Assembly: GCA_900314715.1 (NCBI GenBank)
Contig: OMWI01000010.1
Location: 54,263 to 118,262, forward strand
DNA from: an uncultured Prevotellaceae bacterium
GTDB lineage: Bacteria > Bacteroidota > Bacteroidia > Bacteroidales > Bacteroidaceae
Length of the DNA stretch: 64,000 nucleotides
Direction: 5' to 3'
Positions 18,466-27,122 of the stretch are shown here, one piece after another (within the stretch, counting starts at the first letter, position 1; each line of letters begins with the position of its first letter). The notes under the pieces were generated by a model. It had not been told where the DNA came from. It ran no database searches and saw only the letters and a program-made list of their open reading frames with translations. The translations under genes were made by a program, and so were the position numbers.

Positions 18466-20913
18466 ATGAACAAACGCCCCTTTGCCATAGTATTGTTCTT
18501 TCTATTGTCCATCGGAAGCCAAGCCCAATTGGTTATCAATGAAATCATGCAATCGAATGTCGATTGTATCATGGATGATTTGAATGAATTTCCAGACTCG
18601 TGGGTGGAACTATACAACAATGGGAATACCGCCGTCAATCTCCAAGATTATCTCATAGGTATCTCCCAAAATAAAGACGAAGCTTGGCGTTTGCCATCTC
18701 GTATGCTTCCACCAAAACAATATGCGTTGATATATTGCGACAAGGAGGCAAACCAATGGCACACCAACTTCCGATTGGAATCTGGCAAAGGAGGAGCAGT
18801 ATATTTGTTTCATGAAAATACTATTATCGACCAACTGACTAACATTCCAAAACAACCTGCCCCCAATATTGCATACGGGAGGGAAACAGATGGTAGCGAC
18901 ATTTGGGGTTATCAAGTCACCCCGTCACCTAATGCCAGCAACGTTGATGGATTAGCTAAAGGTATTCTTGGCGAACCAATCTTTAGTGAAGAAGGACATG
19001 TGGTGTATGGTTCACCTACTATCAATCTCACCTTAACTATCCCAGACGATGCTCCAGAAGGCACCGAGATACGATATACATTGAGTGGAAACGAACCAAC
19101 CATGACAAGTACGCCCTATATTGTACCCATCGATATCAACAAGACACGGATTGTTCGCGCTAAACTATTTTGTAAAGGTTATCTTTCCCCTCGTTCTACC
19201 ACTCACTCTTTCATCTTCTTCCCTCGCGAAATGACCTTGCCCCTTGTGTCAATTGCGACGGATAACAAATACCTAAACGACAACAAGATTGGCATTTACG
19301 TAGATGGCACTTATGCCAGTGGCAAAAAGAATTATTCTTTCAATTGGCGAAGACCCATCAATTTCGAGTATTTCACGGAGGAAGGAAAACCAAGTGTCCT
19401 CAACCAGTTATGTGAAACACGCATACAAGGAGGAGCAACACGTACCGCACAACTCAAGTCACAAGTGGTATATGCTAACAAACGATTTGGCGAGAAACGA
19501 TTAACGTATGAGTTTTTCCCTGACCAACGACCTGGACAGAAAGACTTTAAATCGATTATCTTGCGAAATGCCGGAAACGATTTCGATTATCTCTATATGC
19601 GCGATGCTATCATTCAACGCACCATGTCGTCTCATGTTGACCTTGATTGGCAAGCATGGCAACCCGCCATCGTTTATATCAATGGTACATACAAGGGAAT
19701 TCTGAACATTCGCGAACGGAGTACAGCCGATAACATATTCACGAATTACGACCATTTGGAGGACATCGACATGATTGAGAATTGGTCGGAACTAAAGGAA
19801 GGTGATACAGAAAACTATCTTCGTTTCAAGAAATTCTATGCCGAGAAAGGACATACGATGGCTGAATACGAGGAATGGATGGATTGCACGGAGTTTATCA
19901 ATCTCATGGTGATGAATCTTTATTACAACAATCAAGACTTCCCTGGCAACAATATCGTGATGTGGCGACCACGTACGAATAATGGTAGGTGGCGGTTTGT
20001 GGCAAAAGACACGGATTTTGGATTGGGTTTATATGGCAGTTCGTCAAACTACAAGACCATCGAATGGCTTTACAATCCCAAATTCGACTACGATAGAGCT
20101 TGGGCAAACCAACCCGAACACACGCTTCTCTTCCGTCAATTGATGGAGGATGCAGATTTCAAACGAGAGTTTATCGATCGTGCAGCCATCTACATGGGTG
20201 ACTTCTTGAACGAAAAAGGAACTCGAGAGATATGGGATTCCATGTACGAACTCATCAAGACGGAATATCCTTTCCATCGTAAACTCATCAATCAGTGGTG
20301 GCCCAACTACAGTAGCGAGTTAAACACGGCACGTCAATGGATTTCCAATCGTACCAATAACTTTTATCAACAACTCGCCAATTATTATAAATTAGGTACA
20401 CCTACGTCGTTTACTATCAATAAGAATTTGGAAGATGATGACCGTGAGAAAATGACATTCACATTCAATGGCGTTCCTCTTTCCAAAGGAACATTCGACG
20501 GCAAATTCTTTTTGGGTAGAAGTGTTACGCTTGAAGGGAATAGCCTTGACGATGTGGAAGTGAAAGGTTGGGAAGTAACTATCACGTCATCATCGGGAAA
20601 AACGACCAGTAACATCAATTCACCCACGTGTTCGTTCTATATGCCATCATGCCAAAGACTCGACATCAATGCCATCCTCGGTACATCTTCAGGTATAGAG
20701 AACATGGCACAAACATCATGGACATGGAAGAAAGAAGGAAACAACATCATCGTCGATGGTCTCACTTCTCATACAAGTGTTTCTCTCTATGATGCTCATG
20801 GTATCTTGTTGCAGCACACGATTTCACAACAAGGGAAAACCATCTTCTCCATTCCTTCCACCCAACAAATGTTAATACTCAAGGTGGGAGGAAATACAAT
20901 CAAACTGAAATAG
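18466..20913 (+). CDS. Secreted lamin-tail + CotH kinase-like protein
   Basis: This 815-residue protein has a signal peptide ending QAQ. Residues of about 20-160 form a lamin-tail domain (LVINEIMQSN, DSWVELYNNG). Residues of about 170-260 look like the chitobiase/hexosaminidase C-terminal beta module (EIRYTLSGNEPT). Residues of about 265-630 form a CotH-type kinase-like domain with TRIQGGATR, LNIRERSTADN and RFVAKDTDFGLG. CotH proteins are atypical protein kinases in Bacillus spores; in Bacteroidota this architecture is common near glycan genes and its substrate is unknown. The tail resembles T9SS-type sorting domains. It is the last gene of the four-gene unit, 9 bp after the GH43 gene, and converges on gltA with only 5 bp between stops. 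Confidence 0.85.
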   Translation: MNKRPFAIVLFFLLSIGSQAQLVINEIMQSNVDCIMDDLNEFPDSWVELYNNGNTAVNLQDYLIGISQNKDEAWRLPSRMLPPKQYALIYCDKEANQWHTNFRLESGKGGAVYLFHENTIIDQLTNIPKQPAPNIAYGRETDGSDIWGYQVTPSPNASNVDGLAKGILGEPIFSEEGHVVYGSPTINLTLTIPDDAPEGTEIRYTLSGNEPTMTSTPYIVPIDINKTRIVRAKLFCKGYLSPRSTTHSFIFFPREMTLPLVSIATDNKYLNDNKIGIYVDGTYASGKKNYSFNWRRPINFEYFTEEGKPSVLNQLCETRIQGGATRTAQLKSQVVYANKRFGEKRLTYEFFPDQRPGQKDFKSIILRNAGNDFDYLYMRDAIIQRTMSSHVDLDWQAWQPAIVYINGTYKGILNIRERSTADNIFTNYDHLEDIDMIENWSELKEGDTENYLRFKKFYAEKGHTMAEYEEWMDCTEFINLMVMNLYYNNQDFPGNNIVMWRPRTNNGRWRFVAKDTDFGLGLYGSSSNYKTIEWLYNPKFDYDRAWANQPEHTLLFRQLMEDADFKREFIDRAAIYMGDFLNEKGTREIWDSMYELIKTEYPFHRKLINQWWPNYSSELNTARQWISNRTNNFYQQLANYYKLGTPTSFTINKNLEDDDREKMTFTFNGVPLSKGTFDGKFFLGRSVTLEGNSLDDVEVKGWEVTITSSSGKTTSNINSPTCSFYMPSCQRLDINAILGTSSGIENMAQTSWTWKKEGNNIIVDGLTSHTSVSLYDAHGILLQHTISQQGKTIFSIPSTQQMLILKVGGNTIKLK

Positions 20914-20918
20914 TGATT

Positions 20919-22265
20919 TTACCTCTCGTCGATGGGGATATAAGCCTTGCTATCAAGCACGTTCTTGTAAGCAGGACGAATGATGCGACGACCCTCGAAG
21001 TTGAGTTCCTCAATACGGTGTGCCATCCATCCAACGATACGCGCCATAGCAAAGATAGGCGTATAAATCTCATCGGGCAATCCAATCATCTCATAGATGA
21101 AGCCACTATAGAAATCAAGATTTGCACAAATAGGCTTGCGCGTTTTCCTCTTCGCACTCACACACTTGATTCCTTCTTGTTCTATGAGTTTCAAGAATTC
21201 GTATTCGTCTTCCCTTCCCTTTTCTTTGGCCAATTCACCTGCGAGTTTCTTCAATTCTACGGCACGTGGGTCGCTCATCGTATAAACCGCATGACCAATA
21301 CCATAAATCAATCCACTCTTGTCGTATGCTTCCTTGTTAAGCATCCTATTGAGATAGGTGTCAATCTCATCGATGTTTTTCCAATCAGAGATTTGGTCTT
21401 TTAAATGATGGAACATCTTCACAACCTTGATGTTAGCACCACCATGCAACGGACCTTTCAAAGAACCGATACCTGCGGCAATGGAACTATACGTATCTGT
21501 ACATGTAGAAGAAGTAACGCGAACGGTAAATGTTGAGTTGTTACCACCACCATGTTCTGATTGAATGATGAGCAACAAGTCGAGCACTCGCGCATCCAAT
21601 TCCGTATAGTCATCATGCTTAATCATGTAAAGGAAATTCTCTGCTATCGATGCATTTTCCTTAGGATGACGGATATGAAGTGAACGTCCCATCTCTGAAT
21701 GACGATAGATATTGTATGCGTATGCGATAATCGTCGGGAACTTCGCTATCAGTTCAATTGCCTGACGCATCAGGTTGTCGCGTGAAATATCATCAGGATT
21801 AGGATCGAACGTGTACATCTCCAACACGCAACGGGCAAGGATATTCATGATATTCGAACCTTCCAAGTCGATGATATGTACGATAGTACGATGGTCAAGA
21901 GGCATGTTTTCATTGAGCAATTCTTTGAAAGCCTGCAATTCCTCTTTATCAGGAAGATTTCCTGAAAGCAATAGATAAGCTATTTCTTCAAAGCCAAAGC
22001 GTTTTTCTTTCAACAATGGTTCTACCAAGTCTTCCAAGCTATATCCACGGTAATACAACTTACCTTGGGTTGGTTGCAACTTGCCTTCATCGTCGCGCTC
22101 ATAGCCAACAACATTACCGATATTGGTCAAACCTACCAACACACCGCTGCCGTCTTCATTACGCAATCCACGCTTTACGCCAAATTTTCCGAATAAGTCA
22201 TTATCTATCTTGCATGAGGTTTTCACCTCATCACTCAATTTGTAAATAAGATACTCTTTTTTCAT
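20919..22265 (-). CDS. gltA: Citrate synthase
   Basis: This 448-residue protein condenses oxaloacetate and acetyl-CoA to citrate. Catalytic motifs are present: SEHGGGNNSTFTVR and GPLHGGAN with the two histidines, and ANLDFYSGFIY with the aspartate. The first ~60 residues before YRGYSLEDL are longer than in compact citrate synthases, which is usual for Bacteroidota. It is a single gene here; no aconitase or isocitrate dehydrogenase gene is adjacent. A promoter-like sequence is at 22331-22364. Confidence 0.95.
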   Translation of the reverse strand: MKKEYLIYKLSDEVKTSCKIDNDLFGKFGVKRGLRNEDGSGVLVGLTNIGNVVGYERDDEGKLQPTQGKLYYRGYSLEDLVEPLLKEKRFGFEEIAYLLLSGNLPDKEELQAFKELLNENMPLDHRTIVHIIDLEGSNIMNILARCVLEMYTFDPNPDDISRDNLMRQAIELIAKFPTIIAYAYNIYRHSEMGRSLHIRHPKENASIAENFLYMIKHDDYTELDARVLDLLLIIQSEHGGGNNSTFTVRVTSSTCTDTYSSIAAGIGSLKGPLHGGANIKVVKMFHHLKDQISDWKNIDEIDTYLNRMLNKEAYDKSGLIYGIGHAVYTMSDPRAVELKKLAGELAKEKGREDEYEFLKLIEQEGIKCVSAKRKTRKPICANLDFYSGFIYEMIGLPDEIYTPIFAMARIVGWMAHRIEELNFEGRRIIRPAYKNVLDSKAYIPIDER

Positions 22266-22330
22266 AACATTCTTTTTACCAGTAGTTCATGTGAAAACGA
22301 GTTTTATCAACAGCTTTCAGAAATCGGATG

Positions 22331-22364
22331 CAAAGTTACGAAAAATATGGTTAATAGTAACAAA
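22331..22364 (-). promoter_or_regulatory. Putative gltA promoter
   Basis: On the minus strand TTTG (22364-22361) is followed by TAACTTTG (22338-22331) with a 22-base spacer, slightly longer than the usual 19-21. Confidence 0.5.
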
Positions 22365-22368
22365 ATAT

Positions 22369-22410
22369 CATAAAATCATCATTTTTAGCAGCAAAAATGA
22401 TGATTTTATG
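22369..22410. terminator. Perfect 18-bp stem-loop after the phosphatase gene
   Basis: The arms 22369-22386 and 22393-22410 pair perfectly around a 6-base loop (AGCAGC), with runs of A/T inside the stem. The hairpin begins 2 bases after the stop codon of the minus-strand phosphatase gene, so it most likely ends that transcript. It also abuts the gltA promoter region. Confidence 0.7.
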
Positions 22411-22412
22411 AC

Positions 22413-22892
22413 TTAAATCAATGATTTTTGTAAGTTTTCAAATAGATCCTCACATGCATCTTCTATCAAGTCGAGTGCATATTCAAACGCATGGTCACTC
22501 CCATAATATGGATCGGGAACCGTAGAAGCATCCTTATGACGAACAAGGTAATCCGTCAGCATTCTCACTTTTTGTCTCTCTTCCTCATTCTTCGCCATCG
22601 AGGTAACTGCCCTGTAATTCTCATGATCCATCACGAAGATGTAATCAAAGTCGGCAAAGTCAGCATGAGAAAACTGACGAGCACGTGAATCAAACTTATA
22701 TCCTCTCATTCCTCCATGCTTGCGCATACGTGAGTCGGGCAAGTCGCCAACATGCCAACCACCAATACCAGCAGAGTCAATAAAAAAGTCTTTCTCCCTA
22801 CCCTCTCGTTTCACTATTGCCTTCATCACTCCCTCAGCAGCAGGAGAACGACAAATATTGCCTAAGCAAATAAACAACAATCTTATTTTCAT
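22413..22892 (-). CDS. Low-molecular-weight protein tyrosine phosphatase
   Basis: This 159-residue protein matches the family length. The P-loop CX5R is CLGNICRS at residues 9-16. The general-acid aspartate lies in VPDPYYG near residue 125. It dephosphorylates phosphotyrosine in the cytoplasm; in bacteria such enzymes often counter tyrosine kinases of capsule export, but no such kinase is nearby. A -7 box is present at 22919-22926, and a strong stem-loop follows the stop. Confidence 0.93.
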   Translation of the reverse strand: MKIRLLFICLGNICRSPAAEGVMKAIVKREGREKDFFIDSAGIGGWHVGDLPDSRMRKHGGMRGYKFDSRARQFSHADFADFDYIFVMDHENYRAVTSMAKNEEERQKVRMLTDYLVRHKDASTVPDPYYGSDHAFEYALDLIEDACEDLFENLQKSLI

Positions 22893-22918
22893 ATCTTATT
22901 TCCTATTCTATCAAAGTG

Positions 22919-22926
22919 CAAAATTA
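22919..22926 (-). promoter_or_regulatory. Putative -7 box for the phosphatase gene
   Basis: On the minus strand TAATTTTG matches TAnnTTTG, 26 bases upstream of the start. No clear -33 box was seen. Confidence 0.4.
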
Positions 22927-23001
22927 TCAATTATTGTCGAATAATCCATCTGTTTATAGAAGATTAACGCATATACATAGTTGATATTCACTAAAAATTC
23001 G

Positions 23002-23009
23002 TACATTTG
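23002..23009 (+). promoter_or_regulatory. Putative -7 box for PrsW-like gene
   Basis: TACATTTG matches TAnnTTTG and lies 34 bases upstream of the ATG at 23044. The -33 region is poor. Confidence 0.45.
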
Positions 23010-23043
23010 AGGCATCTTTTATTCATCATCCTAAGAGTTTCGT

Positions 23044-23760
23044 ATGACTGAATTAGTATTGATTATTGCAGCTTTATTCCCCGCCATTCTATTGTGGGTA
23101 TATATTTGGAAACAAGATGCACAACGAGAACCAACAAATTGGCTCATCAAGGCAGTAATGTACGGCATAGCGATTGCGTTTCCCGTGTCATTGTTGGAGT
23201 TTGCCATCAATTCTGCTTTCTTTGGAACAAACGGAGGACCGACCACTTTATTGGGTACTACATTCGAAGCCTTTTTCGTTGCTGCCTTACCAGAGGAGAG
23301 TTTCAAGTTGTTGGCGTTATGGTTGATATTAAGAAAGAATCCCTTCTACGACGAGCATTTTGATGGTATCGTATATGCGGTAAGCATTGGACTTGGTTTT
23401 GCCGCCATAGAAAATGTCCTTTATCTATTCGATAATGTAGAAAACTGGAGGTCAGTAGCAATCAGCCGTGCATTCTTGGCTGTACCAGGACACTATGCAT
23501 TTGCCGTACTCATGGGATATTATTATTCCCTCCATCATTTTGTTGACCATTCTCAACGTGCCGCCATTCTCATTCTCTTCATGCCCGTTCTTGCACACGG
23601 CATCTACGATGCTTTGGCTCTAAGTGGAATGGTCAATCTTTACGTCGGTAGTGTATGCTTCATCGTCCTTATCTATTTCTGCGTCAAGATGCACAAATTC
23701 GCCCAGAAAAAGGTGGTTGCCCATATTCAGAGAGACAAAGAATATAGAACAAGCGTATGA
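23044..23760 (+). CDS. PrsW-family intramembrane metalloprotease
   Basis: This 238-residue protein has about seven hydrophobic spans. PEESFK, FAAIENVLYL and AVPGHYAFAVLMG with HGIYDALAL match the conserved PrsW motifs that supply the glutamates and histidines for metal binding. PrsW in Bacillus cleaves an anti-sigma factor; the target here is unknown. It stands alone between divergent and convergent neighbours, with its stop 5 bp from the hsdR stop. Confidence 0.87.
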   Translation: MTELVLIIAALFPAILLWVYIWKQDAQREPTNWLIKAVMYGIAIAFPVSLLEFAINSAFFGTNGGPTTLLGTTFEAFFVAALPEESFKLLALWLILRKNPFYDEHFDGIVYAVSIGLGFAAIENVLYLFDNVENWRSVAISRAFLAVPGHYAFAVLMGYYYSLHHFVDHSQRAAILILFMPVLAHGIYDALALSGMVNLYVGSVCFIVLIYFCVKMHKFAQKKVVAHIQRDKEYRTSV

Positions 23761-23765
23761 TTTAT

Positions 23766-26700
23766 CTACGGTTCTGCTGCCATACCGATCTGCCTATCTT
23801 CTATGATTGAAGGATAAGGCCGCAATATCACATCATGAAGGTTATCAATATATTTACCGAGGGGCATCATGTAAGGTTGGAAAATACCTAATTGCTCATC
23901 GAATGGTGGTTCGTTGATAAGGGTATCTTTGGTAATGTCCCCATTCTCGCAGATATATGAAATGATGGTCATCAAGAATTCTTCTTGTTCTGAACTTAGT
24001 TCTGCATTTGACGCATACTCTGAGAAACGTTTCAACGCCTCTTGTCTGTCTATGCCAACCATAGAACGGATGAAGATGGCGACATTGTCTCCGCACATCT
24101 TTCCTTGAGTATATCTGTCATAGTCCTCCTTGCTCCCAAGTTCTTGCCAAAGGATTCGTTGCAGTTCTACAAAGTCGGCACTGGTGAGTGGTTGCATATT
24201 GTAAATTTTCTCTATCACGGGAAGGTTCCGATGTTCTGCAAGATAATCGAGAATGCTCTGCTTGTAGGTCATCGTCGTACTGATATGTACAGTCTCTCCC
24301 TCATCGGACGTGACATCTTCTATATCCACAATGAACCACTTGTTGGGAGTACCAATCAGGAATTTCAATAGGTCACGAAGGTCTTTTCTCACCTTCTCTA
24401 ACCATTGAAGTGATACGTTCTCCCAAGCCACAGGTGATAACACCTCCTTGATAGTGCTCATCTTGGCTTGTACTTGTGGAATAGAGCCCATTTCCATCAG
24501 CGCCTCAGCAATAGTTTTTACAGAGCGTATCGCCTTGCTTGCATCCACTTCCTCATTCACATACGATAGTTCTATAGTCAATGTAAGGATGTCGAACTTC
24601 TTGGCATTCTCATCCAAGGTGTCTTTGGGAAGCAACGGCGCAATGTCTTTGTTCAATGTCGTCACGTCAACTTCAGAGATATATACCCATGATTCTTGTG
24701 ATTTGAAGTGACTCACACTCTCCCACTTTTGTCGTACTGATATATGACTGTCTGAAAGAATCGATACTTGTTCCCTCAACAATGCTTTTAATTCATCGTG
24801 CAAGCCTTTGCAATACGCATCTTCTTGCCATTTCTGATGTTGCAGATGGAAAGCTATTTGTACTCTCAACATGAACAATCGTTCTGTTAATGATTGAACT
24901 TGTTTTGCCTCCTGACCATTGGGATTTTGTTCAAAGTATTCAAAGTTATTGCACCAATCTAAAATGTAGAAGAATTCCTTATCCTTCCCCATTCCGAAGA
25001 TGTCTTTTGAAAGACGTGTACCACGCCCAATCATCTGCATAAACTTAATCTTACTCTTTACGGGCTTGAAAAACACGAGATTCAAAATGTCGGGAACGTC
25101 AATGCCTGTGTCAAGCATATCTACGCTGACGGCTATCTGTGGATTATTATCCCTAATCTCAAACTTCTCTATCAGGCTTTTACTATAGGTTACATAATTG
25201 TCGATTAGCACACAAAACTCTGACCCATACTCTGGATAGAGTGTGTTGAATCTCTGCACAATCAACTCTGCGTGTCTGTGGTTATAAGCGAATATGATGC
25301 TCTTGCCGATACGCTCTCCGCTCTGCACCTTCAATCCGTTTTCCATCAAGTCTTGTAGTACTTTGTCGATGGTGTCTATATTAAAGATGTATGTGTATAT
25401 CTCGTTGTTTTGGATGTCTCTGGGTTCTATGCCATGTAGTGCATTCTTCATCTTTTCATATTCCCAAACATCATCAAACTGTGACTTTTCCTCATCACTA
25501 AGGCTGTTGTATTTGATACCATCTTTCAATACCAACGAACCACGTTTCAAGCCATGATAATCTACCAAGTAACCATCATCCACGGCTTGTTGTAATTCGT
25601 ATGCGAAGTTGGGAATTCCTTGCTCCATTTCAAACGTCTCGTAGGTACTTCTATCCACTTCGTCCCTTGGCGTTGCGGTCAGTCCTACCAGCAAACAGTC
25701 ATAGTAGTTGAAGATAGCCCCATACTTACCGAAGATGCTTCGATGTGCCTCATCAATGATAATGAGGTCAAACCGTCCTACCGAGAATGCTTTTTCGTCG
25801 TTATCGATATAGTTAATCATCGTCTGATAAGTCGAGAAAGTGATACGTGCCGTTGTGTCTGGATCTTTATCCTCGCTCAATACCGATGTGGTGGTATTGG
25901 GTAATAGCTTCACGAAATTCTTATGCGCTTGACTCACCAACGGTATTCTATCGGCAAGAAACAGTACGTTCTTCACCCAATCATTACGTGTCAGTACATC
26001 TACCAAGGATATAGCCACCCTTGTCTTTCCCGTTCCTGTTGCCATCACCAACAAAGCGCGTCTGTGTTTCTTATTGTAGTGTTCACATACTGCCTTGATG
26101 GCGGTCTTTTGGTATTGTCTGTCGGTGATAAAGTCTTTCACCGTGAAATCGCTAATGTCTCGTCTTCCTCGCTTCAGCAACAACAGTTCCAAGTCTCTCT
26201 CCGTATGGAATCCATATAACCTACGAGGAGGATAACCGATACCGTCAATGATATAGGTTTCAAAACCGTTGGAATAATAAATGACAGGCTTTCTACCGTA
26301 CTTGCATTCCAAACATTCGGCATAGAGTTCGGCTTGGTGCTTTCCCTTGATGGGCGACACACTTGTGCGTTTAGCTTCAACAACTGCCAGAGGTAATCCA
26401 TTGGCTCCGAATAGCACATAGTCCACATACCCTTTACCCTCATTATTTGGCATTCCTTCAACCTCTATTTCGATGCAAGCCTTGGAAGGTTGTATATCAC
26501 CTTCTTTGGAAAGAACATCCCATCCAGCTTCTTTCAACATCAAGTCGATATAGAGTTTTCTGGTTTCTGCCTCTGAGATGGGCGAAGGCATTTCTGTTAC
26601 TGGTTCCGTATTGTTTACCGCCTTGGCATTGGCAACTTCTACAATCGTATCACTTGGGGTAACGGTTACGTGGGCTGGTGTTAATGCTGACAATTCTGGT

Positions 26701-27122
26701 TTCTCTGGGATGAGGCTTTTATCGAAAGGTTTTACTTCTTTTACCAACGTCAGTTTCATGAGGATAGTTGCCACTACATTATAGATGTTCAGCAAGGCAA
26801 AGAATGCTTCACGTTTAGTTACCAACTTACCATGTGCGCCATTGTTGCCCACCTTGCGGACATAGTGGGCAGCCATCATTACACGCTCGTCTGCAACAAA
26901 CTCCCTAAACGGTTGACCATCCATCAATTCGATGAGTGAGGCACGTTCGGGTATCTCGACATTCTTCATCATATAGAGTGCCCTTACCATATACTCCAAT
27001 GCCTTGCGTGCGCTGATGGCACTGATGTCTGGTTGTGTTACTTGAAACTCCTCTGCTGAGGCACAGAATCGATGTAAGTCGTTCAGTTCAAGATCATGTA
27101 GATAGTCAAAGTTTCTCATCAT
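23766..27122 (-). CDS. hsdR: Type I restriction enzyme R subunit
   Basis: From the ATG at 27122 the protein is 1,118 residues (MMRNFDYLHDLELNDL). An upstream start at 27176 is open, but 27122 gives a classic ATGA overlap with the stop of the preceding gene, so it is preferred. Residues of about 20-115 resemble the DUF4145 module often found at HsdR N-termini. The nuclease core is VDYVLFG...VVEAKRTS at about 235-250 (PD-ExK type). The SF2 translocase motifs are MATGTGKTR (about 361), IIIDEAHRS (about 459), VGLTATP and QMIGRGTRL. It cleaves unmethylated DNA far from the recognition site as a complex with HsdM and HsdS encoded upstream. Length and motifs look intact. Confidence 0.95.
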   Translation of the reverse strand: MMRNFDYLHDLELNDLHRFCASAEEFQVTQPDISAISARKALEYMVRALYMMKNVEIPERASLIELMDGQPFREFVADERVMMAAHYVRKVGNNGAHGKLVTKREAFFALLNIYNVVATILMKLTLVKEVKPFDKSLIPEKPELSALTPAHVTVTPSDTIVEVANAKAVNNTEPVTEMPSPISEAETRKLYIDLMLKEAGWDVLSKEGDIQPSKACIEIEVEGMPNNEGKGYVDYVLFGANGLPLAVVEAKRTSVSPIKGKHQAELYAECLECKYGRKPVIYYSNGFETYIIDGIGYPPRRLYGFHTERDLELLLLKRGRRDISDFTVKDFITDRQYQKTAIKAVCEHYNKKHRRALLVMATGTGKTRVAISLVDVLTRNDWVKNVLFLADRIPLVSQAHKNFVKLLPNTTTSVLSEDKDPDTTARITFSTYQTMINYIDNDEKAFSVGRFDLIIIDEAHRSIFGKYGAIFNYYDCLLVGLTATPRDEVDRSTYETFEMEQGIPNFAYELQQAVDDGYLVDYHGLKRGSLVLKDGIKYNSLSDEEKSQFDDVWEYEKMKNALHGIEPRDIQNNEIYTYIFNIDTIDKVLQDLMENGLKVQSGERIGKSIIFAYNHRHAELIVQRFNTLYPEYGSEFCVLIDNYVTYSKSLIEKFEIRDNNPQIAVSVDMLDTGIDVPDILNLVFFKPVKSKIKFMQMIGRGTRLSKDIFGMGKDKEFFYILDWCNNFEYFEQNPNGQEAKQVQSLTERLFMLRVQIAFHLQHQKWQEDAYCKGLHDELKALLREQVSILSDSHISVRQKWESVSHFKSQESWVYISEVDVTTLNKDIAPLLPKDTLDENAKKFDILTLTIELSYVNEEVDASKAIRSVKTIAEALMEMGSIPQVQAKMSTIKEVLSPVAWENVSLQWLEKVRKDLRDLLKFLIGTPNKWFIVDIEDVTSDEGETVHISTTMTYKQSILDYLAEHRNLPVIEKIYNMQPLTSADFVELQRILWQELGSKEDYDRYTQGKMCGDNVAIFIRSMVGIDRQEALKRFSEYASNAELSSEQEEFLMTIISYICENGDITKDTLINEPPFDEQLGIFQPYMMPLGKYIDNLHDVILRPYPSIIEDRQIGMAAEP

